Assembly: GCA_910588655.1 (NCBI GenBank)
Contig: CAJUPJ010000016.1
Location: 1-64,000, forward strand
Direction: 5' to 3'
From: an uncultured Lachnospiraceae bacterium
GTDB lineage: Bacteria > Bacillota > Clostridia > Lachnospirales > Lachnospiraceae
Length of the DNA: 64,000 nucleotides
Part shown: positions 56,018 to 64,000 of the stretch, one piece after another
Numbering within the stretch: the stretch's first letter is position 1
Layout of the letters: the number at the start of each line of letters is the position of its first letter
Notes under the pieces: model-generated
Told to the model about the DNA's origin: nothing
What the model saw: the letters and a program-made list of their open reading frames with translations, nothing else
Databases searched by the model: none
Position numbers and translations under genes: made by a program

Positions 56018-56047
56018 AACAAACCCCGAAAATCAAGGGGGTTTGTT
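56018..56047. terminator. hairpin between glmM and tig
   Basis: A perfect 10-bp stem AACAAACCCC (56018-56027)/GGGGTTTGTT (56038-56047) follows the end of glmM on the minus strand. The T-run is weak on that strand. A TATTATAC-like -10 for tig lies just beyond. Confidence 0.55.
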
Positions 56048-56090
56048 AAATTTTATAACTTTTCGCATTTGTTTTATAAATTTGTATATT

Positions 56091-57434
56091 TTAAACTGTA
56101 ACAAACCCTTTATCTTCCAGTACGGCAACAACACTGTCTACATACTTTTCACATAATTCCTGTGTTTCAGCTTCCACCATTACACGTACTAAAGGTTCTG
56201 TGCCACTTTCCCTTAAAAGAATACGCCCATTTTCACCAAGTGCTTTTTCTGCCTCTTTTGCTGTATACAGCACATAAGCATCATTTATAGCTGCTGTTTT
56301 ATCTGTCACTTTTACATTTTTAAGGAGCTGTGGGTATATTTTTAAATCTTTTCTTAATTCTGAAAGCTTTGTTTTCTTTTCAAGCATTACTTCCATAAGC
56401 ATAAGTGATGTAAGAACCCCGTCACCTGTTACGGCATATTTACTGAATATTATATGCCCTGACTGTTCCCCTCCAAGCGAATGTCCATGTTCCATCATAT
56501 TTGCATTGACATATTTATCACCAACCGCAGTTTTCTCATATGCAATGCCTGCTTTGTCCAGTGCCTTGTAAAGCCCTAAATTAGACATAACTGTTGTAAC
56601 TACTGTATTATTATTTAACTCGCCTTTCTCTTTAAGATAACAGCCACAAATATAAAGTATTGCGTCCCCGTCTATTACCTCACCCTGGTCATCAACTGCA
56701 AGACACCTGTCTGCATCACCGTCATAAGCAAAGCCAATATCAAGGTTTTTCTCTTTTACAAATTCCTGTAACTTTTCTATATGTGTAGAGCCGCACCCAT
56801 CGTTAATATTAAGCCCGTCTGGCTCCATCCCTATAGTATAAGTCTTTGCACCAAGGGCATCAAAAACACCTTTGGCAACAGAATATGAAGAACCATTGGC
56901 ACAGTCAAGCCCTACACGTATATTTTTAAATGAACGTGTAGCAAGTGACATAAGATATCCTATATACCTGTGCCTGCCTATTGCATAGTCAATTGTACAT
57001 CCGATATTTTCCTTTGTTGCAAACGGAATTGTATCTTTGGCACTGTCTATGTACTCCTCTATTTTTTCTTCTATTTCTGCTTCAAGTTTATAACCGTTTC
57101 CATTTATTACTTTCAGGCCATTGTCATAATATGGGTTATGGCTTGCAGAAATCATAATGCCACAGTCAAACTGTTCAGTCCTTACTACATATGAAACACT
57201 TGGCGTCGGGGTAACATGTAACAGGTATACATCTGCCCCACTTGCAGTAAGCCCTGCGGAAAGTGCATCCTCAAACATGTAACTTGAACGTCTGGTATCT
57301 TTTCCTATTATAATCCTTGCCTTATGCTCTTGTCCATAATACCATCCAAGAAAACGGCCCACTTTATAGGCATGTATAACATTTAACCCGGCATTTGCCT
57401 CACCCCTGAAACCATCTGTGCCAAAATACTTCAT
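56091..57434 (-). CDS. glmM: phosphoglucosamine mutase
   Basis: The start at 57434 (MKYFGTDGFRGEANAG) follows GGAGG by 9 bases; a longer frame to 57575 runs through non-coding DNA. The 447-residue enzyme turns glucosamine-6-phosphate into glucosamine-1-phosphate for murein precursors. The catalytic phosphoserine is in MISASHNPYYDNGLK (near residue 102), the Mg site is AYDGDADRCLAVDD, and the substrate loop is GGEQSGHIIF. The phosphate-binding end is RESGTEPLVRVMVEA. Confidence 0.96.
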   Translation of the reverse strand: MKYFGTDGFRGEANAGLNVIHAYKVGRFLGWYYGQEHKARIIIGKDTRRSSYMFEDALSAGLTASGADVYLLHVTPTPSVSYVVRTEQFDCGIMISASHNPYYDNGLKVINGNGYKLEAEIEEKIEEYIDSAKDTIPFATKENIGCTIDYAIGRHRYIGYLMSLATRSFKNIRVGLDCANGSSYSVAKGVFDALGAKTYTIGMEPDGLNINDGCGSTHIEKLQEFVKEKNLDIGFAYDGDADRCLAVDDQGEVIDGDAILYICGCYLKEKGELNNNTVVTTVMSNLGLYKALDKAGIAYEKTAVGDKYVNANMMEHGHSLGGEQSGHIIFSKYAVTGDGVLTSLMLMEVMLEKKTKLSELRKDLKIYPQLLKNVKVTDKTAAINDAYVLYTAKEAEKALGENGRILLRESGTEPLVRVMVEAETQELCEKYVDSVVAVLEDKGFVTV

Positions 57435-57710
57435 TTTTATATTCCTCCATTCTATTATATCCATTACAGGCATAAACAAACATAAAATACACCAAACATG
57501 CCATATATGACATTGTACAGGACAATTATAAGCCTGTATTCTATTAATACTAGCATAACACACTATATAAATCAATAATTTAAAAATTGGTGTTTTCCTG
57601 TTATTTTGTGTTTTGTGTGGTGGACGGACGCAGGGGTTCAGGTGTTTTATTAAATTATTCCATTCCAGAAAACATGCCAGAGCATGGCTTTTGCATGCTT
57701 TCTGTTACGT

Positions 57711-57992
57711 TACAATATCATCTAGTCCAAAAAAGATGTTTAGAAATTACACTTGCTGGGAACGCTGGCAAATCCAAAGTGCATTCCATGAAAAAAGCAC
57801 GCTCCCGCTTGGACGTCACACGCAATGGTGCATAAAGCCCCTAATGTTCCTACGGAACATTTTAGTACAGGGCTTAAGCACCAGCGGTTCCGTACAGCTT
57901 TTTCATGGAAGCACATTTGGAATTTGCCAGCAATCTACACTTTGGTAATTTATAGAAATATCTTTGTACAAACTCTTAACTAAATGACATTG
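57711..57992. repeat. type I palindrome nested in locus 5, left member
   Basis: It contains GCTGGCAAATCCAAAG ... CATTTGGAATTTGCCAGC and the apex GGTGCATAAAGCCC ... GGGCTTAAGCACC. The right end TTAACTAAATGACATT is kept; the left end is degenerate (ATCATCTAGTCC). Confidence 0.8.
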
Positions 57993-58384
57993 TAACATAG
58001 CAGGGCATGCAAAAACCATATCTGTGACATGCTTTCCTGTCATGGAATAATATTAGATGTAACACCTGAAACCTGCTGTTTCCTGGCAAACCACAAAAAA
58101 CATAATATAAAAACAGGAAACTACACCATGGGGGAGCAGAAGATTCAGACGTACGGAAGTCCTGCAACAGCCTTTTTGCATTAATAATTACTATACTATT
58201 AGCCAATGCCTTCTTGCCAGCAATGTGGGTTGTGAATAGCAAAATCATCTTCACCCCCATTTATGGTTATCTTACTATTTTTGTATGTTTTACTGTGAAT
58301 TTATGGTGACACGTTTCGTGTGCCAGATGCCAGTAATTATTCTGTAAAAAGGGCACGTTTCCGCTGCTTGGTGTAACATAGTGC

Positions 58385-58662
58385 AATGTTATTTAGTTAA
58401 GGGTTTAGATGAAAAATATTTATAAATTACCAAAGTGTAGATTAGCTGGCAAATTCCAAATGTGCTTACATGAACAAGCTGTACGAAGCCGCTGGTGCTT
58501 AAGCCCTGTTTTAAAATGTTCCGCAGGAACATTAAGGGCTTTATGCATCCATTGCGTGCGAGTCCAAGCGCAAGCGTGCTTTGTTCATGGAAGGCACTTT
58601 GGATTTGCCAGCGCATCCAATACATGTAATTTTTAAACACTTCGCCTTAACTAAATAACATT
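58385..58662. repeat. type I palindrome nested in locus 5, right member (inverted)
   Basis: Perfect 18-base inverted ends AATGTTATTTAGTTAAGG (58385-58402) and its complement (58645-58662). The apex runs GGTGCTTAAGCCC ... GGGCTTTATGCATCC, the reverse of the left copy. Confidence 0.85.
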
Positions 58663-58944
58663 ATTTTATATTAGCGTAGCATGAACATACCTTTTTACAA
58701 AATATTCTGGCTCTGGCACACAGAAACCGTCTACCATACACAAAAACCCACACAAACACAAGATAACCATAAACAAATATGGCATTGCCAGGCATAATAC
58801 CCCTTTAAACATGGTACGCATTTTTAATACCCCCTGCAAGGTGGCATATTTTACTAAAACCTTGCTAAAATCCATTAAAAGGATATGCTCCATCCAATGC
58901 CCCTTTCTCTCCGCCACAACACTTTTAGAAGAAACGGAGGAAAC

Positions 58945-59286
58945 ATGGATAACAGTAACAGTTTTATTATTAACGATTCAAAATCATTTGGATTAAGACT
59001 TGCGAGGTTAAGAGAGGGCAAAAGTGTAAGTGCACGTGAAATGAGCCTTTCCATAGGACAAAACAAAAACTATATCAATGCCATAGAAACTGGCAAAAAT
59101 TATCCCTCAATGTCATCTTTTTTATATATCTGTGAATACATGGAAATCACACCTAAAGACTTTTTTGATACAGGATGCAAAAACCCTTTCCTTTCAGAAG
59201 AATTTATTAAAATAATTCAACAGCTAAATCCTGAACAAATAGAACACTTATACCAGATTGTCCTTGATATCGCTTCCAAAGCTTAA
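58945..59286 (+). CDS. XRE-family transcriptional regulator
   Basis: The start at 58945 (MDNSNSFIINDSK) follows GGAGGAAAC; the longer frame lies in non-coding DNA. The 113-residue protein has an HTH_3 domain at residues 12-70: FGLRLARLREGKSVSAREMS, SIGQNKNYINAIETGKNYPS and SFLYICEYMEITPKDFFD. The short C-terminal helix (IKIIQQLNPEQIEHLYQIVL) could mediate dimerisation. It is a single-gene unit with its own terminator. The target is unknown. Confidence 0.9.
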   Translation: MDNSNSFIINDSKSFGLRLARLREGKSVSAREMSLSIGQNKNYINAIETGKNYPSMSSFLYICEYMEITPKDFFDTGCKNPFLSEEFIKIIQQLNPEQIEHLYQIVLDIASKA

Positions 59287-59321
59287 TTCACCAGATATTT
59301 TTCTTTCATATCCTACTTGGC

Positions 59322-59357
59322 GGCAATATGCAGAAGCATATTGCCTTTTAATGTTTT
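59322..59357 (+). terminator. terminator of the XRE gene
   Basis: A perfect 10-bp stem GGCAATATGC (59322-59331)/GCATATTGCC (59336-59345) with AGAA loop is followed by TTTTAATGTTTTT. It overlaps the end of the converging deacetylase gene. Confidence 0.8.
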
Positions 59358-60184
59358 TCAAGGAAATGGCATGGTTTCTCCCTTTCTGAAAGTGTTGCAA
59401 AACCATAACCTGCTGCCTTTAATTCCTTTATAACTCCTCTTAATGCCTCAAGCGTCTGCTTATTACAGCCAGAATCATGCATAAGTATTACAGGCTCGTT
59501 ATATTTCTTAAAATCTTTCCTTATATTTCCCATAATTGAGTCTACTGTAGGTGTACCGACCGAATCCTCTGCACTTACATTCCAGTCTGCATATTCCATG
59601 CCATTCTCATGCACTTTATTAATAATGTTTTCCCTGAATGTACTTATATAACCGTTTGCACTTCCCCAGGGAAACCTTACAAGCTTTGCGTCATACCCGA
59701 ACTGTGTTTCAAGCTGTTCCTTTATCTTCATTATATCCTTAAAACATGACTCTTCATTGGCATAAATTTCATTAGCTTCATGGCAGTATGTATGCACCCC
59801 TATTTCATGCCCCTCATCCAGTTCCCTTTTTATTATTTCTGCCATTTCCCCGTCAATCTGCTGTCCAATAAGGAAAAATGTTGCTTTTGCATCCTCTTCC
59901 TTAAGTATATCAAGGTATTTTTCTGTCAGGCAGCTAGGCCCGTCATCAAATGTAAGGTAAGCAGTTTTCTTAATTGTCCCCTCAGAAATGGTACTCTCCC
60001 CTGCTTTTTTGCTTCCGTTACGGCTTCCTGCCATCCATGCGCTATTCCTCCAGCCTGCCCTCTCTGCAAGCATACATGCACATATAATAACTACAGCAGC
60101 TATACATGCCACTTTTTCCTTGAAATTCCACGATGTTGCTTCTTCCCCGTTATCATTTTTATTAAAATTATCTGGAATTTTCAT
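59348..60184 (-). CDS. membrane-anchored polysaccharide deacetylase
   Basis: This 278-residue protein has a membrane helix at about residues 23-40 (KVACIAAVVIICACMLA), followed by an outer NodB domain. Motif 1 is TAYLTFDDGPS (metal and base Asp), motif 2 HTYCHE, motif 3 RFPWGSANGY, motif 4 DWNVSAEDS and motif 5 ILMHDSGC. It should remove acetyl groups from N-acetylated sugars in murein or another envelope glycan. No glycan synthesis genes are adjacent. Confidence 0.92.
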   Translation of the reverse strand: MKIPDNFNKNDNGEEATSWNFKEKVACIAAVVIICACMLAERAGWRNSAWMAGSRNGSKKAGESTISEGTIKKTAYLTFDDGPSCLTEKYLDILKEEDAKATFFLIGQQIDGEMAEIIKRELDEGHEIGVHTYCHEANEIYANEESCFKDIMKIKEQLETQFGYDAKLVRFPWGSANGYISTFRENIINKVHENGMEYADWNVSAEDSVGTPTVDSIMGNIRKDFKKYNEPVILMHDSGCNKQTLEALRGVIKELKAAGYGFATLSEREKPCHFLEKH

Positions 60185-60245
60185 ATATTACACCAGCCTC
60201 TTAATTTTGTATCTTATAAAATTTATGTAGGCATGTAATAAATAT

Positions 60246-60275
60246 TACTGTAATTTTGCGCATATTTTTACAGTA
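60246..60275. promoter_or_regulatory. inverted repeat, candidate operator upstream of the cellobiose phosphorylase promoter
   Basis: A perfect 8-base inverted repeat TACTGTAA (60246-60253)/TTACAGTA (60268-60275) with a 14-base centre lies 19 bases before the -35 box. It could bind a dimeric sugar-responsive regulator. Confidence 0.45.
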
Positions 60276-60294
60276 TTTTTAGGGGACATTCCAT

Positions 60295-60323
60295 TTGCTT
60301 TTAAATATAAATTAAGCTATAAT
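60295..60323 (+). promoter_or_regulatory. sigma-A type promoter of cellobiose phosphorylase
   Basis: TTGCTT (60295-60300) and TATAAT (60318-60323) are separated by exactly 17 bases, about 50 bases before the start codon. Confidence 0.75.
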
Positions 60324-60371
60324 TTTTTTAAAACAGTGTGGTCTTAAAACACACAAGAATGGAGGAAATTT

Positions 60372-62813
60372 ATGAAATTTGGTTACTTTGATGACCCTGC
60401 AAAAGAATACGTTATTACAACACCTAAAACCCCTCTTCCCTGGATAAATTACCTTGGGAGCAGCAGTTTTTTCTCACTAATATCTAATACATGTGGCGGT
60501 TACAGTTTCTATAAGGATGCCAAGCTTTTACGACTTACGCGTTACCGTTATAACAATGTGCCATCCGATGAAGGCGGACGCTATTATTATATTAAAGATG
60601 GCGATACTGTATGGAATCCTGGATGGCAGCCCTGCAGGACAGAACTTGACTCTTACGAATGCCGCCACGGCATGGGTTACAGCCGTTTTACCTCAGTTAA
60701 AAACGGTCTTGAAGCTTCCATGCTTGCATTTGTCCCATTAAATGATAACTGCGAAATAAACCAGGTTAAGTTTACAAATAATTCTGGCAGTGAAAAGAAT
60801 TTTACATTTTTCTCATATATTGAATTCTGTCTCTGGAATGCAATGGACGATATGACAAATTTCCAGAGAAACCTAAATATTGGTGAAGTTGAAGTAATTG
60901 GCTCTTCTATTTACCATAAGACAGAATACCGCGAGCGCCGCAACCACTATGCAGTTTTTTCTGTAAATACAGATATTGACGGTTTTGACACAAGCCGCGA
61001 TGAGTTCTTAGGCGCATATAATGGTGTTAATGAACCACAGGTTGTAAAAGAAGGCAAATCACATAATTCTATTGCAAGCGGATGGAGTCCTGTGGGTTCA
61101 CACCAGATTAATGTAAAACTTGCACCTGGTGAAACAAAAAGTTTTATTTTTGTGCTTGGCTACTGTGAAAACCCACAAGACCAGAAGTTTTCTGAGCCAG
61201 ATGTTATTAATAAAAAACCTGCTGATGAACTTCTTGCAAAATACCAGACTGATGCACAGGTTGATGCTGCACTTGATGAATTAAAGAATGACTGGGAAAA
61301 CCTGCTTTCTAAATTTACAGTACATTCTTATGAGGAAAAGCTCGACCGCATGGTAAATATCTGGAACCAGTACCAGTGTATGGTTACATTTAATATGTCA
61401 CGTTCCGCTTCTTATTATGAATCCGGAATTGGCCGTGGCATGGGCTTCCGCGATTCATGCCAGGATTTGCTTGGCTTTGTACATCTTATTCCAGAACGTG
61501 CAAGGGAAAGGATTATTGATATTGCTTCAACACAGTTTGAGGATGGCAGTTCCTACCACCAGTACCAGCCACTTACCAAGAAAGGAAACCTTGATATAGG
61601 AAGCGGCTTTAATGACGACCCTCTCTGGCTTGTTGCCTGTGTTTCTGCTTATGTAAGGGAAACTGGTGATATATCAATACTTGAAGAAAATGTTCCTTTT
61701 GATAATGATGAAAGCAAAGCAGTATCTCTTATGGAACACCTTAAACGCTCATTTAATTATACAGCAGAACACAAAGGCCCGCATAACCTTCCGCTTATAG
61801 GGCGTGCTGACTGGAACGACTGCCTTAACTTAAACTGTTTCTCAGAAAATCCTGGTGAGTCATTCCAGACATTCGGGCCAAGTGAAGGCCCTGTTGCTGA
61901 ATCGGTATTTATTGCAGGAATGTTTGTTAAATATGGCAAGGAATATGCTGACCTCTGCGAATTTACAGGTGATAAGGCTGAAGCAGAACGTGCAAGGGCT
62001 GAAGTTGCAAAAATGAATGAAGCTGTCCTTAAAGACGGCTGGGATGGCAAATGGTTTGTGCGTGCTTATGATGCCAAAGGAAATAAGGTTGGTTCTGATG
62101 AATGTGAGGAAGGCAAGATTTATATTGAGCCACAGGGATTTTGCGTACTTGCAGGAATTGGCACTGAAACAGGTGAGGCAGAACAGGCACTTGACTCTGT
62201 AAAAGAAATACTTGATACTAAATATGGCATTGTGCTTTTACAGCCAGCTTACACAAAGTACCATCTTGAACTTGGGGAAATTTCATCTTATCCGCCTGGA
62301 TATAAAGAAAATGCTGGTATCTTCTGCCACAACAACCCTTGGGTATCATGTGCCGAAACAGTTATAGGCAGGGGAAACAGGGCATTTGAAATTTACAAGA
62401 GGACATGTCCTGCATATATTGAAGATATAAGTGAAATCCATTGTACAGAGCCTTATGTATACTCACAGATGATAGCAGGCAAAGATGCACACTTCTTTGG
62501 ACAGGCTAAGAACAGCTGGCTTACTGGTACTGCAGCGTGGACATTTGTAAATGTATCGCAGTATATACTTGGTGTTTCAGCTACTCTTTATGGCTTAAGC
62601 ATTGACCCTTGCATTCCTTCTGAAATGGGCACAAAGTTTACAATTACACGTAAATACCGCGAGGGCACTTATAATATTACTGTAGAAAACCCTTCCCAGG
62701 TTGAAAAAGGTGTAACAAAACTTATTGTTGATGGAAAAGAACTTGAAGGAACTACTGTTGTTCCATATGAAAAAGGTAAAACAGAATATAATGTAACTGT
62801 TGTTATGGGTTAA
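60372..62813 (+). CDS. GH94 cellobiose phosphorylase
   Basis: This 813-residue cytosolic enzyme without signal peptide splits cellobiose with phosphate to glucose-1-phosphate and glucose. The N-terminal beta-sandwich starts MKFGYFDDPAKEYVITTPKT. The catalytic (alpha/alpha)6 barrel shows GRGMGFRDSCQDLLGF, SYHQYQPLTKKGNLDIGSGF and the general acid region LIGRADWNDCLNLNCFSENP. The length and these blocks fit cellobiose phosphorylase; cellodextrin and chitobiose phosphorylases are longer or differ there, but substrate cannot be proven by reading. GGAGG lies upstream of the ATG. It is a single-gene unit with promoter, candidate operator and terminator. Confidence 0.93.
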   Translation: MKFGYFDDPAKEYVITTPKTPLPWINYLGSSSFFSLISNTCGGYSFYKDAKLLRLTRYRYNNVPSDEGGRYYYIKDGDTVWNPGWQPCRTELDSYECRHGMGYSRFTSVKNGLEASMLAFVPLNDNCEINQVKFTNNSGSEKNFTFFSYIEFCLWNAMDDMTNFQRNLNIGEVEVIGSSIYHKTEYRERRNHYAVFSVNTDIDGFDTSRDEFLGAYNGVNEPQVVKEGKSHNSIASGWSPVGSHQINVKLAPGETKSFIFVLGYCENPQDQKFSEPDVINKKPADELLAKYQTDAQVDAALDELKNDWENLLSKFTVHSYEEKLDRMVNIWNQYQCMVTFNMSRSASYYESGIGRGMGFRDSCQDLLGFVHLIPERARERIIDIASTQFEDGSSYHQYQPLTKKGNLDIGSGFNDDPLWLVACVSAYVRETGDISILEENVPFDNDESKAVSLMEHLKRSFNYTAEHKGPHNLPLIGRADWNDCLNLNCFSENPGESFQTFGPSEGPVAESVFIAGMFVKYGKEYADLCEFTGDKAEAERARAEVAKMNEAVLKDGWDGKWFVRAYDAKGNKVGSDECEEGKIYIEPQGFCVLAGIGTETGEAEQALDSVKEILDTKYGIVLLQPAYTKYHLELGEISSYPPGYKENAGIFCHNNPWVSCAETVIGRGNRAFEIYKRTCPAYIEDISEIHCTEPYVYSQMIAGKDAHFFGQAKNSWLTGTAAWTFVNVSQYILGVSATLYGLSIDPCIPSEMGTKFTITRKYREGTYNITVENPSQVEKGVTKLIVDGKELEGTTVVPYEKGKTEYNVTVVMG

Positions 62814-62840
62814 TATTTTTTAACGCCAGCAGACATATAA

Positions 62841-62882
62841 CAGGGGCACACCAGCTAATAAAACTGGATATGCCCCTGTATA
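62841..62882 (+). terminator. terminator of the cellobiose phosphorylase gene
   Basis: An 8-bp stem CAGGGGCA (62841-62848)/TGCCCCTG (62871-62878), extended inside by CCAG/CTGG, is followed by TATATT. Confidence 0.65.
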
Positions 62883-62904
62883 TTAATACTGTTTATGGCA
62901 GCTT

Positions 62905-63477
62905 TTATGCTTTAGCCTCAAATACTGGCAATGTGTCCAGCAATTCAGCTATTGGCGTAATTTTCTCATTATTAAATATATTATCAACAGCTTCTTCTTC
63001 ATTTTCGTAATTTTTATTGTCCAGGTATTTTAAAAGTTTTCTCCTCTCAGATTTCTCATCCTTGTCTGGAAGCCTGTTATAATCCCCTGACTTCTTAAAT
63101 TCTTTTTCAACTTCCCTGAAACCGGCAATAAGATATTCCTTATCCGGGTCATCTTTATTAACCCCGCCTACAGCATTATCAATTACTTCCTGTGCTTCTT
63201 CCTTTGATTTACAGCTTTTAAGCCTGTTTTTCAATGCCTCTTTCTGGTACTTTACACGCAATGCTGTTGTGTAAAGCTGCTGGTTATGCAGGCTTAAATA
63301 ATTTAATTCCTCCTGTGTAAGGTTTTTGCCACTCTTAAGCTTTGCCATAATCCTGCCCATATAAGCGGCACTTTCCTCTTCATCCATGCCATACGTTGGG
63401 TCTATAAGCGCTTCTATTGCATCCTGCCATATTTTATTCTTTTCAGTCATATTTTCTTTAGCAAGAACCATATCCAT
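62905..63477 (-). CDS. hypothetical helical protein
   Basis: The start at 63477 (MDMVLAKENMTEKNK) is chosen because AGGAG lies 8 bases upstream. The 190-residue product is soluble, highly charged and almost entirely helical, with segments such as IMAKLKSGKNLTQEELNYLS and KEALKNRLKSCKSKEEAQEV. No signal peptide, membrane helix or catalytic motif is visible. It shares composition, but no clear sequence, with FlxA-like proteins. The function is unknown. Confidence 0.7.
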   Translation of the reverse strand: MDMVLAKENMTEKNKIWQDAIEALIDPTYGMDEEESAAYMGRIMAKLKSGKNLTQEELNYLSLHNQQLYTTALRVKYQKEALKNRLKSCKSKEEAQEVIDNAVGGVNKDDPDKEYLIAGFREVEKEFKKSGDYNRLPDKDEKSERRKLLKYLDNKNYENEEEAVDNIFNNEKITPIAELLDTLPVFEAKA

Positions 63478-63557
63478 CCATACCACTCCTTCCTGCCTGC
63501 CAGGGGCATATTTCTTTAATTTTCCTATAAGTTATATCGGCTTGTATTGCACTTTCT

Positions 63558-64000
63558 TTAAAATAGTTCCAGCTGTTTGTACTTTTCTGGTAAATCATGC
63601 AGATACTTAAAACAGTCATCCACATTGCAGACTATCCCGTTCTCCCTGCACCTTTTTCTGAATATCTGCATAAGCTCCTTATTATTATCACTTGCAATTT
63701 CATATGAATAACCATACCGTTTATGGTATTTCTGCCTTAATCCTGGAAAATGCCTGTCTAATGCAGCGTAAAAATACTCCCCGTTGCCATCACGCAGCGT
63801 CAGCCCCATTCCAAAACAGATAATGCCATAAACTTTTGCTTTTATGCATATATCCATAATTCCTTCAATATTTTCTTTTGTATCATTTATAAATGGAAGT
63901 ATTGGCGAAAGCCATACAATAGAAGGTATCCCGTTCTCACGTAAAATATTTAATACCTCTGCCCTTTCTTTTGTTGTACATACATTGGGTTCTATTATTT
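63558..64000 (-). CDS. radical SAM protein, SPL/Rv2578c-like, N-terminal part outside the window
   Basis: The frame is open from the window edge and ends at 63558 (147 residues visible). Visible blocks are TTKERAEVLNILRENGIPS, IVWLSPILPFINDTKENIEG and YGIICFGMGLTLRDGNGEYF, then the C-terminal HKRYGYSYEIASDNNKELM and a final CNVDDCFKYL segment. These match the C-terminal half of SPL-family radical SAM proteins; the CxxxCxxC cluster motif would lie upstream of the window. The reaction is unknown. Confidence 0.75.
   Translation of the reverse strand, partial: IIEPNVCTTKERAEVLNILRENGIPSIVWLSPILPFINDTKENIEGIMDICIKAKVYGIICFGMGLTLRDGNGEYFYAALDRHFPGLRQKYHKRYGYSYEIASDNNKELMQIFRKRCRENGIVCNVDDCFKYLHDLPEKYKQLELF

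Larger units (their letters stand above)
57600..58774. repeat. paired long-palindrome locus 5 (composite, with nested inserts)
   Basis: The locus has the same architecture as locus 1: two type II palindromes (left about 57600-58140, right about 58260-58774), each interrupted by a type I palindrome. The outer ends are degenerate (TTATTTTGTGTTTTGTGTGG on the left; the right end keeps AACACAAGATAACCATAAAC). The spacer of about 120 bases carries GAAGATTCAGACGTACGGAA, almost identical to the spacer of locus 3. It separates divergent glmM and the XRE gene. Confidence 0.85.

Overview
The window looks like chromosomal DNA from a low-GC anaerobic Firmicute, most likely family Lachnospiraceae (class Clostridia). 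The grounds are AT-rich DNA, strong GGAGG-type ribosome binding sites, the gene order tig-clpP-clpX-lon-engB, the operon secA-prfB-hom-apgM-lysC, a GH94 cellobiose phosphorylase, BspA-like surface repeats and FlxA-like proteins. No rRNA, tRNA, CRISPR array, prophage or complete insertion sequence was recognised.

Layout. 1-4.2 kb: an accessory cluster, with the tail of an unknown gene, a possible immunity-type protein, two DUF2589-like proteins flanking two small unknown proteins, and an FlxA-like coiled-coil protein. 5.5-6.7 kb: fucO. 6.7-16.7 kb (minus strand): tex, an arylsulfotransferase-like propeller protein, cysD, cysNC, cysQ, ktrB and ktrA; this joins PAPS synthesis and turnover with potassium uptake. 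17.5-25 kb (minus strand): secA, prfB, hom, apgM, lysC. 25.9-34.8 kb: an AT-rich accessory zone with an AAA-ATPase/PD-(D/E)XK protein, a BspA-like LRR protein, a frameshifted helveticin-J-like gene, an Rpn-type nuclease/transposase, a possible lipoprotein and a cysteine-peptidase remnant. 35-42.7 kb (plus strand): an unusual transporter operon with a large solute-binding lipoprotein, two MalF/MalG-like permeases, a very long HlyD-like adaptor and a MacB-periplasmic-core-like protein. 42.9-46.9 kb: a small HTH membrane protein, a macrodomain protein, murF and ddl. 47.7-57.4 kb (minus strand): an NlpC/P60 enzyme, engB, lon, clpX, clpP, tig and glmM. 58.9-64 kb: an XRE regulator, a polysaccharide deacetylase, cellobiose phosphorylase, an unknown protein and the end of a radical SAM gene.

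The most striking structure is not protein coding. Five intergenic loci (about 4.37-5.41, 16.90-17.52, 25.08-25.80, 46.97-47.60 and 57.60-58.77 kb) each hold a pair of very long imperfect palindromes in opposite orientation, separated by a short spacer. At least two families share an apical core (a CATAAAGCC arm facing a GGCTTAA arm). In two loci the smaller family is nested inside both palindromes of the larger one. All five loci begin 97-177 bp upstream of a minus-strand gene start (flxA-like, tex, secA, ddl, glmM). They resemble greatly enlarged inverted-pair interspersed elements (BIME-like or MITE-like). I do not recognise them as a described family and consider them the best candidate for an undescribed element.
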